A stretch of DNA of 11,906 bases, taken from Baffinella frigidus (lineage: Eukaryota; Cryptophyceae; Cryptomonadales; Baffinellaceae). The translations under genes and the position numbers were made by a program. Below, piece after piece: positions 1-6,719 of this stretch. The notes below the pieces were generated by a model that saw nothing but the letters and a program-made list of their open reading frames with translations, was not told where the DNA came from and ran no database searches. The first letter of the stretch is position 1. Each line of letters starts with the position of its first letter. Where the stretch lies: the NCBI GenBank assembly GCA_026770585.1, contig MU646350.1, positions 92,510 to 104,415 of the forward strand, in the 5' to 3' direction.

Positions 1-44
1 GGGGCTCGTAACCTGAAGTACTGGAGGATCTCGGACCAGTCGGG

Positions 45-372
45 GGGGTTGTCGTATCTCCCGAGGTTCGGCTTCAACTTACCCGCGAGAACCTACCCCC
101 ACAAAATTATTTTCAGTTCACTGCCACAGGACACCATGTTTCAGCTTCAACTTCCCCGCGAAAACCTGCCCTGCAGCAAGAACGTACTTCGGCTCACTGA
201 TACGGGAAAACTCGCATCTCCCGAGCTTCGGCTTCAACTTGCCGGCGAGAACCTACCCCCACAAAATCATTTTCAGTTCACTGACATGAGGAAACACGTT
301 TCATTTCGCGGCTTCACCTTTTACCCGCGAGAACCGAAACCCAAAACATTCTTCAAGTTCACTGACACAGGA
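45..372. repeat. Degenerate tandem array of about 80-bp units
   Basis: Four imperfect units begin near 57, 138, 217 and 300. Each has the order GCTTCAACTT, then CCCGCGARAACC, then TTCAGTTCACTGAC, then GGAAAAC. Units 1 and 3 are the closest pair, nearly identical over about 65 bp, so a second-order period of 160 bp is visible. An open frame at 49-492 runs through the array and the following hairpin. I read it as a by-product of the repeat, because its residues follow the repeat period and match no family I know. Confidence 0.75.
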
Positions 373-505
373 AAACTCTTTCCCTTCATTTCGCGGCTTC
401 TTCGACGTATACCCATTTCGTGTGGTACACGTCGAAGAAGAAGCCGCGAAATGGGTACACGTGTGGTACACGTCGAAGAAGCCGCGAAATGAAGGGAAAG
501 AGTTT
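373..505. repeat. Perfect 36-bp inverted repeat with inner stem
   Basis: Positions 373-408 and 470-505 are exact reverse complements over 36 bp, separated by a 61-bp loop. Inside the loop, 411-420 and 447-456 are also complementary, and a second copy of the right-arm core (GTCGAAGAAGAAGCCGCG) sits at 431-448. The left arm is continuous with the array before it (the CATTTCGCGGCTTC part also occurs near 302-315). This suggests that an inverted duplication of an array unit produced the structure. Confidence 0.85.
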
Positions 506-509
506 GTTT

Positions 510-575
510 GGCATCGGGGAAAGCGGAGCAGAGGAGAAGCCGCGAAATAACCTCTGCTCCGCTTTGCCCGATGCC
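510..575. repeat. 25-bp hairpin beside the larger inverted repeat
   Basis: Positions 510-534 and 551-575 are complementary at 24 of 25 positions with a 16-bp loop (535-550). The loop carries GAAGCCGCGAAAT, the core of the preceding inverted repeat, so the two structures share material. The outer motif GGCATCGGGG recurs in reverse at 832-841, just after the 591-830 element. No coding function is suggested. Confidence 0.8.
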
Positions 576-590
576 TAACCTCTGATCCGC

Positions 591-830
591 TATTGTAGAT
601 TTCGGCTTAGCGCGGAATTTTGGGAGATCAGGTCGGGAGATCGGGGAACGAAAAAAAGTGAAAATGAATCGAAAAGGTGTATTTTATGGGTGGGGGTCGC
701 GATCGTGTCATCAAATCCATGCGTAAGATAGCATAAAACTTTAGATGGACGTGAAAATGATCGCGATTTTTTCGATTTTCTCGATCCCCCGACCCGAAGT
801 AAATTCCGCGCTAAGCCGAAATCTACAATA
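591..830. mobile_element. TA-flanked MITE-like element with 28-bp terminal inverted repeats
   Basis: Positions 593-620 and 801-828 are exact reverse complements of 28 bp. Each end is bordered by TA (591-592 and 829-830), the target duplication expected of Tc1/mariner-type elements. The subterminal regions (about 630-670 and 750-795) are imperfectly complementary, so the whole 240 bp could fold into a long stem. The interior is AT-rich with no credible reading frame. A non-autonomous miniature element is the simplest reading. The transposase class is inferred from the TA alone and is not firm. Confidence 0.7.
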
Positions 831-1190
831 TCCCCGATGCCGCGTCTTGCCAAACAGAGAGTCAAGCAGCTATCGCAGAAATCGACCTCTCTTCAATTCG
901 TGCAACACTGCACTGTTGACACCTACGCTAGACCTGAGGGGAGGCAATCGCAAAAGTCAACTCACCCCCACCCTCGAGTCAACTTTTGGCAGAACCCCCC
1001 TATTTGGGGGTATTCTGCCCTTACGTCAACTTTTGATTGACCGCCATCACGTCTCAAGTGGACAGGCACGGGGGCATCATCGCCTGGGCCATCGCAAACG
1101 CGAAGTTGCGGAATCTGTCCTCCCGCCCGGAACTGGTCCCTCGTCAATTGCTAATTACAGCGGATGGGGGGGTATTTCTGGTGAAATTTA
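831..1190. other. No recognised gene; short hairpin and GTCAAC motifs
   Basis: This stretch lies downstream of the last visible ABCE1 exon, and no following ABCE1 exon could be recognised in it. It contains a hairpin at 988-1019 (GGCAGAA, a C run, a G run, TTCTGCC) and three copies of GTCAACTTTT or a close variant between 956 and 1034. Short open frames on both strands at 1037-1147 match nothing I know. Confidence 0.5.
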
Positions 1191-1220
1191 TGCGGTACCT
1201 TGAGGGCTGTGGATTTGCCG
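1191..1220 (-). repeat. Copy of the 3' end of ABCE1 exon 5 with its donor site
   Basis: The 30 bases at 1191-1220 are identical to 1267-1296, a spacing of 76 bp. On the minus strand the shared segment codes for the end of the Walker A motif (G-K-S-T-A-L-K) followed by the donor GTACCGC. The copy lacks the upstream part of the exon and has no clear acceptor of its own, so it is probably a silent remnant lying in the intron after exon 5. Confidence 0.85.
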
Positions 1221-1274
1221 ATTTGGTGCAATCGTGAGGGCTGGTGGAAGATGGGGCACGGAGGCCTGCGGTAC

Positions 1275-1350
1275 CTTGAGGGCTGTGGATTTGCCGGTGC
1301 CGTTGGACCCGACGAGGCCCAGCACTTGCCCGGGACGCGGCGTCGGCATC
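1275..1350 (-). CDS. ABCE1: ABCE1 exon 5 (Walker A of first ATPase domain)
   Basis: The acceptor GATGCAG precedes 1350 and the donor GTACCGC follows 1275. After the base completing arginine, 25 codons read [13 protein letters not shown] and then [12 protein letters not shown], ending in phase 0. The family expects an I/V-L-A-G-K segment next; no such exon was found to the left, so exon 6 is probably outside the window. Confidence 0.92.
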
Positions 1351-2297
1351 CTGCATCATCATCATATATTTAAGCATCCCGCATGTTGATATATATATAT
1401 TTAGGCATCCTGCATAGTGAGAACGGTGCCATTTGCCCTAATGTTGTCTCCAGGGTGGCAACGAGGCCCAGTACTTGCCCGGGACGCGGCGTCGGCATCC
1501 TGCATCATCATCATCATACATTTAAGCATCCCGAATGTTGATATATATTTAAGCATCCCGCATGTTGATATATATATATTTAGGCATCCTCCATAGTGAT
1601 GTATTTAATGATAATCCGGCATCCTGCATGATGATGCGCCGGCATCCTGCCAGTTTGAGGGTGTTGAGAACGCGGAGGCGGGCCCGGCAAACGGCGAACA
1701 GACCATTCGAGCACTCAACGTTAAGGCTCGAGAATAATTCAGAGGAAGACGAAGCATCCTGCTCAGGCCGCTCCTCAAGACCTGCCGCCGCCGCCCCACA
1801 GCCCCCGCACAAGCGCCGTTCCCCGATGGACCCCGATCGGAGTCCCTTCGTATGGGGGTTGACTTAAGCATGGTGCCATTTGCCCTAGTGTTGTCTCCGG
1901 GGTGGTCCAAAATATGTAGAGCATCCTGTCGAGGTCCTACCCCTGATAAACCATAATCGGTCTCCAAACACCCCCGAGCAAAAAAACGAAGCCTGACGAC
2001 GAGGCCCAGCACTTGCCCGGGACGCGGCGTCGGCATCCTGCATAGTCACATATTTAAGCATCCCGCATGTTGATATATGTATATATATATAGGCATCCTG
2101 CATAGTGAGAATGGTGCCATTTGCCCTAATGTTGTCTCCAGGGTGGCGACGAGGCCCAGCACTTGCCCGGGACGTACATCGTACATTTATGATCGCCTGT
2201 ACGGGATAGAGAGAGTGAGGGAGAGTGAGGGAGAGGCCGACGTCGGCATCCTGCACAGTGCCATATTGTTAAGCATCCCGCATAATGATGTATTTAA

Positions 2298-2369
<72 letters not shown>

Positions 2370-5300
2370 CACATATTTTCCAATGTGCACATCATTTTTT
2401 GGAAAGGCATGAGCCGCGCCCGGACACGAACAGGTTCCCAGTTTAAAAGATGATGGGGTTTACTATTTAAAATATAGTGGTTTTTGCTATCGTACGTTCA
2501 GATTGTGGCACCCACCGCATTGGTACAAGTTTTCTTGAAAAGTCGTTACCGACGATCAAGAAGTGACGACGCGTCGGTTGCTAAGCGTAAATACAGTCTT
2601 CGTTTTTCTATGTTGTTTTGCCTTCAGGCTTGGGTGGGTTTTTCTATGTTGTTTTGCCTTCAGGCGTGAGTGGGTGGTTAGTGGGACCTGTGCAGCTTGA
2701 ACGATTTGGGGCAATGGCGATGGGTTATGTTGATCAGGTTTCGGTCAGGCACGAGGTGGGGTTTTGGTGGGAGCGGCGTCGTTCTAGCAGTTTCAAGGTC
2801 TGATCGACCTGTGGATCTGAAAAGAGTTGGGGCCGGAGCGGTGAGTGGTTGATGGTTGATGGTTTGTGGTTTAGGGTTTGGACTCGTAACCTGTGGAGCT
2901 TGAAGGAGTTGGGGCCGTAGCGATGGGTGGTGTCAACCATTTTGGGGGGAGGCATGAGCTCAAAGGTTGTTGGGAAGGTCCAGCCGAGTTTATAAGAGAG
3001 AACGTGACTTTACTGGACAGGCTGAAACGGTATTATTATTATTATTATAATATCTAATAAAAAATATTTGTGAGGACCTGTGGAGCTTGAAGGAGTTGGA
3101 GTTGGGGCCGGAGCGGTGAGTGGTTTAGGGTTTAGGGTTTAGGGTTTAGGGTTTAGGGTTTAGGGTTTAGGGTTTAGGGTTTGGGCTCGTAACCTGTGGA
3201 GCTTGAAGGAGTTGGGGCCGTAGCGATGGGTGGTGTGCTTCGCCATGTTCTTCGGAAGGTTGATGATCGTGATCGCATCGAACGGGCACTTCTTCACGCA
3301 GATGCCACACCTGAAAGAGGAGTTTGGGGTTTAGGGTTTGGGGGTTAGGGTGGACGCCCTAACTCCGGCGTCAATCTATTTTCGGCATTCCGTAGGGTGC
3401 TACTGTATGCGTTACAGTAGTGTGTATGTGTAATACAGCAGTGTGCGACGGAACGCCGGAATTAGGGCGCCGGCCCTGACGCGGTGCGGGTTGGTGTTGA
3501 GGGGTTAGATGTTGTTCGGAAGGTTGATGGTCGTGATCGCATCGAACGGGCACTTCTTCACGCAGATGCCACACCTGAAAGAGGAGTTTGGGGTTTGGGG
3601 TTTGGGGTTTGGGGTTTGGGGTTTGGGGTTTGGGGTTTGGGGTTTGGGGTGTGGGGTTTAGGGCTTGGGGTCTGGGGTTTGGTGTTTGGTGTTTGGTGTT
3701 TGGTGTTTGGTGTTTGGGGTGAGGGGTTTGGTGTTTGGGGTTTAGGGCCTGCACCACTGGCCCAATGTTCAGGGTCCAGGGTTCATGGTTTGGGCTTAGT
3801 ATTTAGGGTTTGGGGTTTTGGGTGTAGGGTGTAGGGTGAGAATTTAGGGTTGAGGGTTGAGGGTTGCGCGGTACGGGTTTTTGTTCAGGGTTTAGGGGTT
3901 TAGGGGTAGGGGATGAGGGTGTAGAGCGTTGTGTTTAGGGTTGATAGATTAGGGTTTCGGGTTTCGGGTGTAGGGTTTAGGGGTTCGGGTTTCGGGTTTC
4001 GGGTTTCGGGTTTCGGGTTCAGGTTTTAGGGTTTAGGAGTTAGCGAAGAGAGGGGGCGCGTACCCGATTCACAGAGATTCGTGGATGTTCGCAATCTGAG
4101 CAGGAGGACACTCTAAACAATAATCACGGAGAAGAGAGGAGGCGTGTACCCGATTCAGAGAGATTCTTGGATGTTGGCGGGGTTCAGGGTTCATGGTTCA
4201 GGATTTTGGGTGCAGGGTTCAGGATTTAGGGGCGCGTACTCGATGCAGAGGGATTCGTGGATGTTGGCGGGGTTCAGGGTTCATGGTTCATGGTTCAGGG
4301 TTCAGGGTTCAGGATTTTGGGTTCAGGGTTCAGGGTTCAGGGTTCAGGGTTCAGGATTTTGGGTTCATGGTTCATGGTTCAGGGTTCAGGGTTCAGGGTT
4401 CAGGATTTTGGGTTCAGGGTTCAGGATGTAGGGGCTCGTACCCGATGCAGAGGGATTCGTGGATGTTCGCAATCTTCGAAGTCGGCGTCACCTCCACGCA
4501 CAGCTTGCCTGCAGGTTTTAGGGGTTAGGGTTTAGGGTTTGGGGTTTGGGGGTTAGGGTTTAGGGTGTAGGGTTTGGAGTTTTGGGTTTAGGGTTTAGGG
4601 TTTAGGGTTTAGAAAAGAGAGGGTCAGTCTTCACACAAATTGCCGGATTCACGCCTAGAATCGATTTCTGCAAGCCAGCAGCGGCGTCAACGTCCGTGCC
4701 TAGTTTTGAGACTTTTAATTTTCCCACAGAAAGTGGACATCTGGCTTGCTTTTGCAGATGGACGACTCCACTTAGCAGCGGTCGAGTTCCTTTTCTCCCG
4801 GGGGAAATGCGGTTAGAATCCAATGCAAATGGATCAGATTTTAGAACATATCGTTTACATGGACTGTGTCCTTGAAGCCCCTGGTGGCTGCTAAGTGGCA
4901 GGATGGCATTCGTCAATCAAATCAATTCACGGATGTCCGAACTGAACTATCCCACAGGCAAACAACCCGTTCAACTGAAAAATATGAGACGATCCAATTG
5001 TACGTGTCTAGCAACGAAACACCCTCGACTGATGACTGTTTGGAGCTGTCCCTGGTAGTCGGCATGCCCGTTTTTGTATTGTCCTGGTACAAAACTTGCC
5101 CGTTTCGGTACAAAACTTGCCCGTTTCAAACTTGCCCGTCAACTGGTGTAACACTATCATGGGACCCTGTGCTGGTCCTTCGGGGTGGATGGCTTCATCG
5201 ATCAGCATTCGCTACATGCGCGAGACTCCCGGAAACCTGCCGATAACACATACCCGCTGCCTGCGCCGTCTCAACCCCCACGAACAAGAACCATCGCATG

Positions 5301-5765
5301 GGCTCTACGCTACAAACAAGCAGCCCGCTCAGGAGCCCTACACCTAAGCAGGCCGCAACACAGCATCTAATTGACCCAACAGAAGCCACGTCTCGTCTTC
5401 CCCGCGAGTGTCGCATCCCCCCCTGCCCCCTTCGCCTTCGCCTGTTCGCCCCTGCGGTCCCACCCTCCATCGATGCAGGCGTGGCAGAGGGCAAAACGGG
5501 GCGGCGGCGGCGGCGCTCACCCATGCGGACCACCGGGCAGTACTTCATGCATTCCTGCCCGCACTTCTTCGGCTTGCACCTGCGGGCGGGCGGACACATG
5601 AGCACTCCGGAGGAATTCTCCGCTCGGCCCCTGCTGTGGGTGCAGGTGATGGGCGGGCGGGGGAGCGCAGGGGGGTGGAGCGTACTTCTGGTCGTCGATG
5701 ATAGCAATACGAGTGAGCGCCTCGTTGTCATCCGCCGCCCCCTTACTTTCACCCTTCTTCGGCAT
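1275..5765 (-). CDS. ABCE1: ABCE1/RLI1 ribosome-recycling ATPase, 5' part of gene (five exons)
   Basis: ABCE1 is a soluble cytosolic twin-ATPase that splits ribosomes after termination and acts in initiation and ribosome biogenesis. Five exons join in phase to give residues 1-133. Seen: an N-terminal segment ending L-T-R-I-A-I-I-D-D; the first cysteine group C28-x4-C33-x3-C37-x3-C41-P; C50 in the K-L-C-V-E-V stretch; the second group C67-x2-C70-x2-C73-x3-C77-P; the [13 protein letters not shown] segment (95-108), whose aromatic residues help bind ATP in this family; and Walker [10 protein letters not shown] (122-130). The family is about 600 residues long, so roughly a fifth is visible and the rest should lie left of position 1. 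The start ATG at 5765-5763 has A at -3. Introns are about 106, 1012, 1131 and 1843 bp, with donors GTACGC, GTGAGC, GTACGA, GTTACG and GTACCG. Intact cysteines, frame and splice sites argue for a working gene. Confidence 0.94.
1312..2260 (-). repeat. Array of about 150-bp units carrying the 5' half of ABCE1 exon 5
   Basis: The segment from acceptor GATGCAG through the codons for [13 protein letters not shown] occurs in the true exon (1312-1350) and again at 1461-1499 and 1999-2037. Partial copies lie at 2149-2172 (acceptor lost) and 2238-2250 (only acceptor and first codons). Between copies a shared spacer recurs (TGCCATTTGCCCTAATGTTG, then CTCCAGGGTGG), also at about 1871-1904. Spacing is 149 bp (1312 to 1461) and 150 bp (1999 to 2149). 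Many short GGCATCCTGCAT pieces, the acceptor junction read on the plus strand, are mixed with ATATAT and TCATCATCATC tracts. No extra copy keeps Walker A. A GC-rich stretch at about 1650-1850 is unassigned. Confidence 0.88.
2300..2367. repeat. (AT)n microsatellite
   Basis: An uninterrupted alternating AT tract of about 68 bp, within ABCE1 intron 4. It can extrude as a cruciform and is a plausible fragile or slippage-prone site next to the exon 5 duplication array. Its exact length in an assembly should be treated with caution. Confidence 0.97.
2603..2665. repeat. Direct repeat of 27 bp in intron 4
   Basis: Positions 2603-2629 and 2639-2665 are identical (TTTTTCTATGTTG, then TTTTGCCTTCAGGC), a spacing of 36 bp. 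The rest of 2368-2680 is unique intron sequence with no gene that I recognise. Confidence 0.9.
2688..3124 (-). repeat. Four copies of the 3' end of ABCE1 exon 4
   Basis: In gene direction, after the true exon 4, the codons for [13 protein letters not shown] and the donor recur at about 3124-3078, 2933-2891, 2849-2809 and 2731-2688. The 2933-2891 copy is identical to the exon over about 43 bp and shares the donor and first intron bases. The 3124-3078 copy has a 6-bp internal duplication. The 2849-2809 copy is more changed. The 2731-2688 copy still reads [13 protein letters not shown]. An ATT tract lies at 3031-3049. None has an upstream exon half or a clear acceptor. Confidence 0.85.
3124..3183 (+). 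repeat. Interstitial telomere-type (TTTAGGG)8 block
   Basis: Eight perfect TTTAGGG copies in ABCE1 intron 4, immediately downstream (gene direction) of exon 4, between it and the first exon 4 end copy. In the transcript they read CCCTAAA. Confidence 0.95.
3194..3310 (-). CDS. ABCE1: ABCE1 exon 4 (second cysteine group and T-H-R-Y-G segment)
   Basis: The acceptor CTCTTTCAG precedes 3310 and the donor GTTACGAG follows 3194. The exon codes [19 protein letters not shown], then K-N-M-A-K-H, then [13 protein letters not shown] and two bases of arginine. This is the only copy with both halves intact. The copy at 3509-3574 has just the 5' half, and the copies at 2688-3124 have just the 3' half. Confidence 0.93.
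3509..3574 (-). pseudogene. Truncated copy of ABCE1 exon 4 (5' half with acceptor)
   Basis: This segment matches 3245-3310 at 64 of 66 bases, and the match continues through the acceptor CTCTTTCAG. It codes [14 protein letters not shown] and then T-I-N-L-P-N-N-I, followed by TAA, with one I-to-T change relative to exon 4. It has no donor at the end of homology and breaks off at 3508/3509. It lies between exons 3 and 4 in the same orientation. If its acceptor were used, translation would stop after about 91 residues, so it is either skipped or acts as a poison exon. Confidence 0.88.
3586..4060 (+). repeat. Degenerate telomere-like minisatellite in intron 3
   Basis: Runs of TTTGGGG (from about 3586), TTTGGTG (about 3680-3740), TTTAGGG variants (about 3800-3960) and TTTCGGG (about 3955-4020) follow one another. 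Each variant is locally uniform, which suggests separate local expansions from a TTTAGGG ancestor. The open frame through this block at 3484-3834 is a heptamer-encoded repeat peptide, not a protein I would annotate. Confidence 0.9.
4064..4267 (-). repeat. Three decayed copies of the 3' end of ABCE1 exon 3
   Basis: In gene direction after exon 3, copies lie at about 4267-4240, 4177-4150 and 4096-4064. All match the end of exon 3 ([10 protein letters not shown], then GTACGAG). The first keeps the frame but has GA in place of GG at the donor. The second and third have TGA in place of the cysteine codon TGC. The third extends furthest into the exon (I-A-N-I). All carry the GTAC donor remnant. Confidence 0.85.
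4187..4436 (+). repeat. TTCAGGG / TTCATGG minisatellite in intron 3
   Basis: Heptamers TTCAGGG, TTCATGG and TTTTGGG alternate in higher-order blocks, for example GTTCAGGATTTTGGG repeated five times. All three frames on the plus strand are open because of the 7-bp period, which explains the overlapping repeat peptides. This is a homogenised variant of the telomere-type repeat around the exon 3 end copies. Confidence 0.92.
4442..4508 (-). CDS. ABCE1: ABCE1 exon 3 (linker into second cysteine group)
   Basis: The acceptor CCTGCAG precedes 4508 and the donor GTACGAG follows 4442. The exon codes [22 protein letters not shown] and two bases of the next glycine. The acceptor directly adjoins TTTAGGG-type repeat (CCCTAAA on the gene strand). 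Three damaged copies of its 3' end lie downstream in the following intron. Confidence 0.92.
4514..4612 (+). repeat. Interstitial TTTAGGG block adjoining the exon 3 acceptor
   Basis: Mostly TTTAGGG with TTTGGGG and TGTAGGG variants, directly abutting the ABCE1 exon 3 acceptor. On the gene strand the CCCTAAC and CCCTAAA copies make a pyrimidine-rich tract with CTAAC steps within about 20 bases of the splice site, resembling a branch-point consensus. Confidence 0.9.
4613..5520 (-). other. Intron 2 unique part, with a small tandem repeat
   Basis: After the telomere-like block, the rest of ABCE1 intron 2 shows no gene I can support. A local repeat sits at 5088-5138: GGTACAAAACTTGCCCGTTT twice, followed by a shortened third AAACTTGCCCGT. 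Open frames on both strands at 4866-5370 overlap one another and show no family likeness. No exon copies were found in this intron. Confidence 0.6.
5521..5579 (-). CDS. ABCE1: ABCE1 exon 2 (first cysteine group)
   Basis: The acceptor CCCGCAG precedes 5579 and the donor GTGAGC follows 5521. The exon codes [19 protein letters not shown] and ends on one base that completes glycine with exon 3. All four cysteines and the following proline of this ferredoxin-like motif are present. Intron 1 is only about 106 bp, the shortest seen here and free of telomere-like repeat. Confidence 0.93.
5686..5765 (-). CDS. ABCE1: ABCE1 exon 1 (start codon, residues 1-26 and two bases)
   Basis: The exon reads from ATG at 5765 to AA at 5686, followed by donor GTACGC. 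The split codon AA|G gives lysine on joining to exon 2, which restores the family pattern of an acidic residue, K and C-K-P-K-K-C at the junction. The first 15 residues (M-P-K-K-G-E-S-K-G and so on) are a charged lead longer than in animal ABCE1. Reading on past the donor gives a proline-rich tail unlike the family. Confidence 0.92.
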
Positions 5766-6164
5766 CCTGCCTGCCCAACCATCCCCCCACGGTCAGCCCA
5801 GCGCCCTCCCGACGCCTCGCCACAGCGAACCCCAACCCCCCCGGCAACACTCTGCCGGAAGCCGCTAGCACCACCAAGCGCAGCGCCGACAATCCCATCA
5901 GCAAAAACGTGCGCGTATTCTCTCCCGCCCCTGCCCACCGGGGGGAGCGCCTCGCCAATGAGACACTGGATCACACTCAACAGTACACCCCACCCTCCGC
6001 CGCCCGTCCCCCGCTGGATCTCCCGCCTATCCAGCAGTGAGACGGCTGGGCACTTATGGGGCAAGAGTGTGGCCTCTCTGGCGGCGGCAGGGGCGCGGGG
6101 AAGAGCGGGGAAGTCGCCTGGGGTATGGCGTGCAGAACGTGACTCGCCGATTCGGAAGATTGAT
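5766..6164 (-). promoter_or_regulatory. Presumed 5' untranslated and promoter region of ABCE1
   Basis: GC-rich sequence directly upstream of the ABCE1 start. No TATA box or other defined element could be identified. The bases just before ATG are GGCAGGCAGG, with purine at -3. A 328-residue open frame spans 5195-6181 on the minus strand, but it is in a different frame from exon 1 and holds exon 2 only by chance, so I do not annotate it. The promoter role is inferred from position alone. Confidence 0.35.
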
Positions 6165-6226
6165 TTGATTTGATTCGCCAAAATCCACCCTGAAATAGGA
6201 ATATGCCCTTTTGGCGATCAAATCAA
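6165..6226. repeat. Hairpin with 18-19-bp arms upstream of ABCE1
   Basis: Positions 6165-6183 and 6209-6226 are complementary apart from one missing base (core TTGATTTGAT and CGCCAAAA), with a 25-bp loop. A small foldback element or a bidirectional terminator-like structure are both possible. Confidence 0.8.
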
Positions 6227-6632
6227 GAGTGGAGCTCAGATCTGATGGCTCAAATTCCAGTCTTTTTGTAAAGTTTTGTAAAGCACGGGTCGCGAGGCGG
6301 GCCCGTCTTTCAAACGGCCGTTACTCCTCGACCCGTGGGCCGAATCAATTCATCTTTGGATGGTCTTCCTAGGATCGTGTCCTCTTTCGATCTATGTAAA
6401 AACTTGATTCAGGAGATTTCTGCCGGCACCAGGTGAGAATACCGTGGTCCCCAGGAAAGCTGTACAGCTGGTTTTCGAGATAACCTGGTCCTTTAGGTGT
6501 AATAACATATTCCTGTACACGCTTCGCATGTTGGTGCTGTGGGAACGGCATGTTTCTCGGGTACATTTCAGCGCTGCGTCGCGTGGGCTGTTCAGATTTC
6601 GTGTCGCTGTACGGCGTCGAACACTTTTGGCT
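6227..6632. other. No assigned gene; hairpin and a possible exon on the minus strand
   Basis: An imperfect inverted pair (CACGGGTCG at 6284-6292 and CGACCCGTG at 6329-6337) lies at the start. On the minus strand an open stretch of 65 codons at 6566-6369 starts M-Y-P-R-N-M-P-F-P and contains Y-V-I-T-P-K-G-P-G-Y and F-P-G-D-H-G-I-L-T-W before a stop. Its composition looks protein-like, but I recognise no family and could not place splice sites. Confidence 0.3.
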
Positions 6633-6719
6633 CAGGTCCTTTAGGTCCTTTAGGTTTTAATTTTTCCCAACATATGCCAACGACACGCCCTTCCGTAGAA
6701 GGGATCTGCAGAGAAAGCA
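6633..6719. repeat. Dispersed 87-bp repeat, copy 1
   Basis: Matches 7062-7148 at all but about four positions. It begins with two CAGGTCCTTTAGGTCC-type steps, passes TTTTAATTT and CCAACGACACGCC, and ends GATCTGCAGAGAAAGCA. On the minus strand both copies share one open frame ending R/T-A-C-R-W-x-x-L-G-K/E-I-K-T and a TAA stop. In copy 1 that frame runs back to about 6832, just after a CCCCAG acceptor-like site. Confidence 0.88.

Noticed and set aside
45-372. Possible CRISPR array
   Set aside because: The 80-bp units are degenerate throughout with no repeat-spacer alternation, and the context is eukaryotic.
1037-1237. 66-residue plus-strand frame with G-G-I-I-A-W-A-I-A-N-A-K-L-R
   Set aside because: It looks protein-like for about 40 residues, but no family was recognised and its 3' end overlaps the copied ABCE1 exon 5 end on the other strand.
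1605-2036. 143-residue minus-strand frame beginning with [12 protein letters not shown]
   Set aside because: The start is the copied 5' half of ABCE1 exon 5. The remainder loses all ABC similarity and has no Walker A, so it is not a second gene.
3484-4535. Several overlapping plus-strand frames with F-G-V-W-G-L-G or G-S-G-F-R-V-Q repeats
   Set aside because: A 7-bp repeat lacking stops is open in all frames and yields periodic peptides. The true gene is on the other strand.
5195-6181. 328-residue open frame on the minus strand
   Set aside because: It crosses the ABCE1 start region in a different frame from exon 1, runs through the exon 1 coding sequence, and holds exon 2 only by chance. Its composition is what GC-rich non-coding DNA gives.
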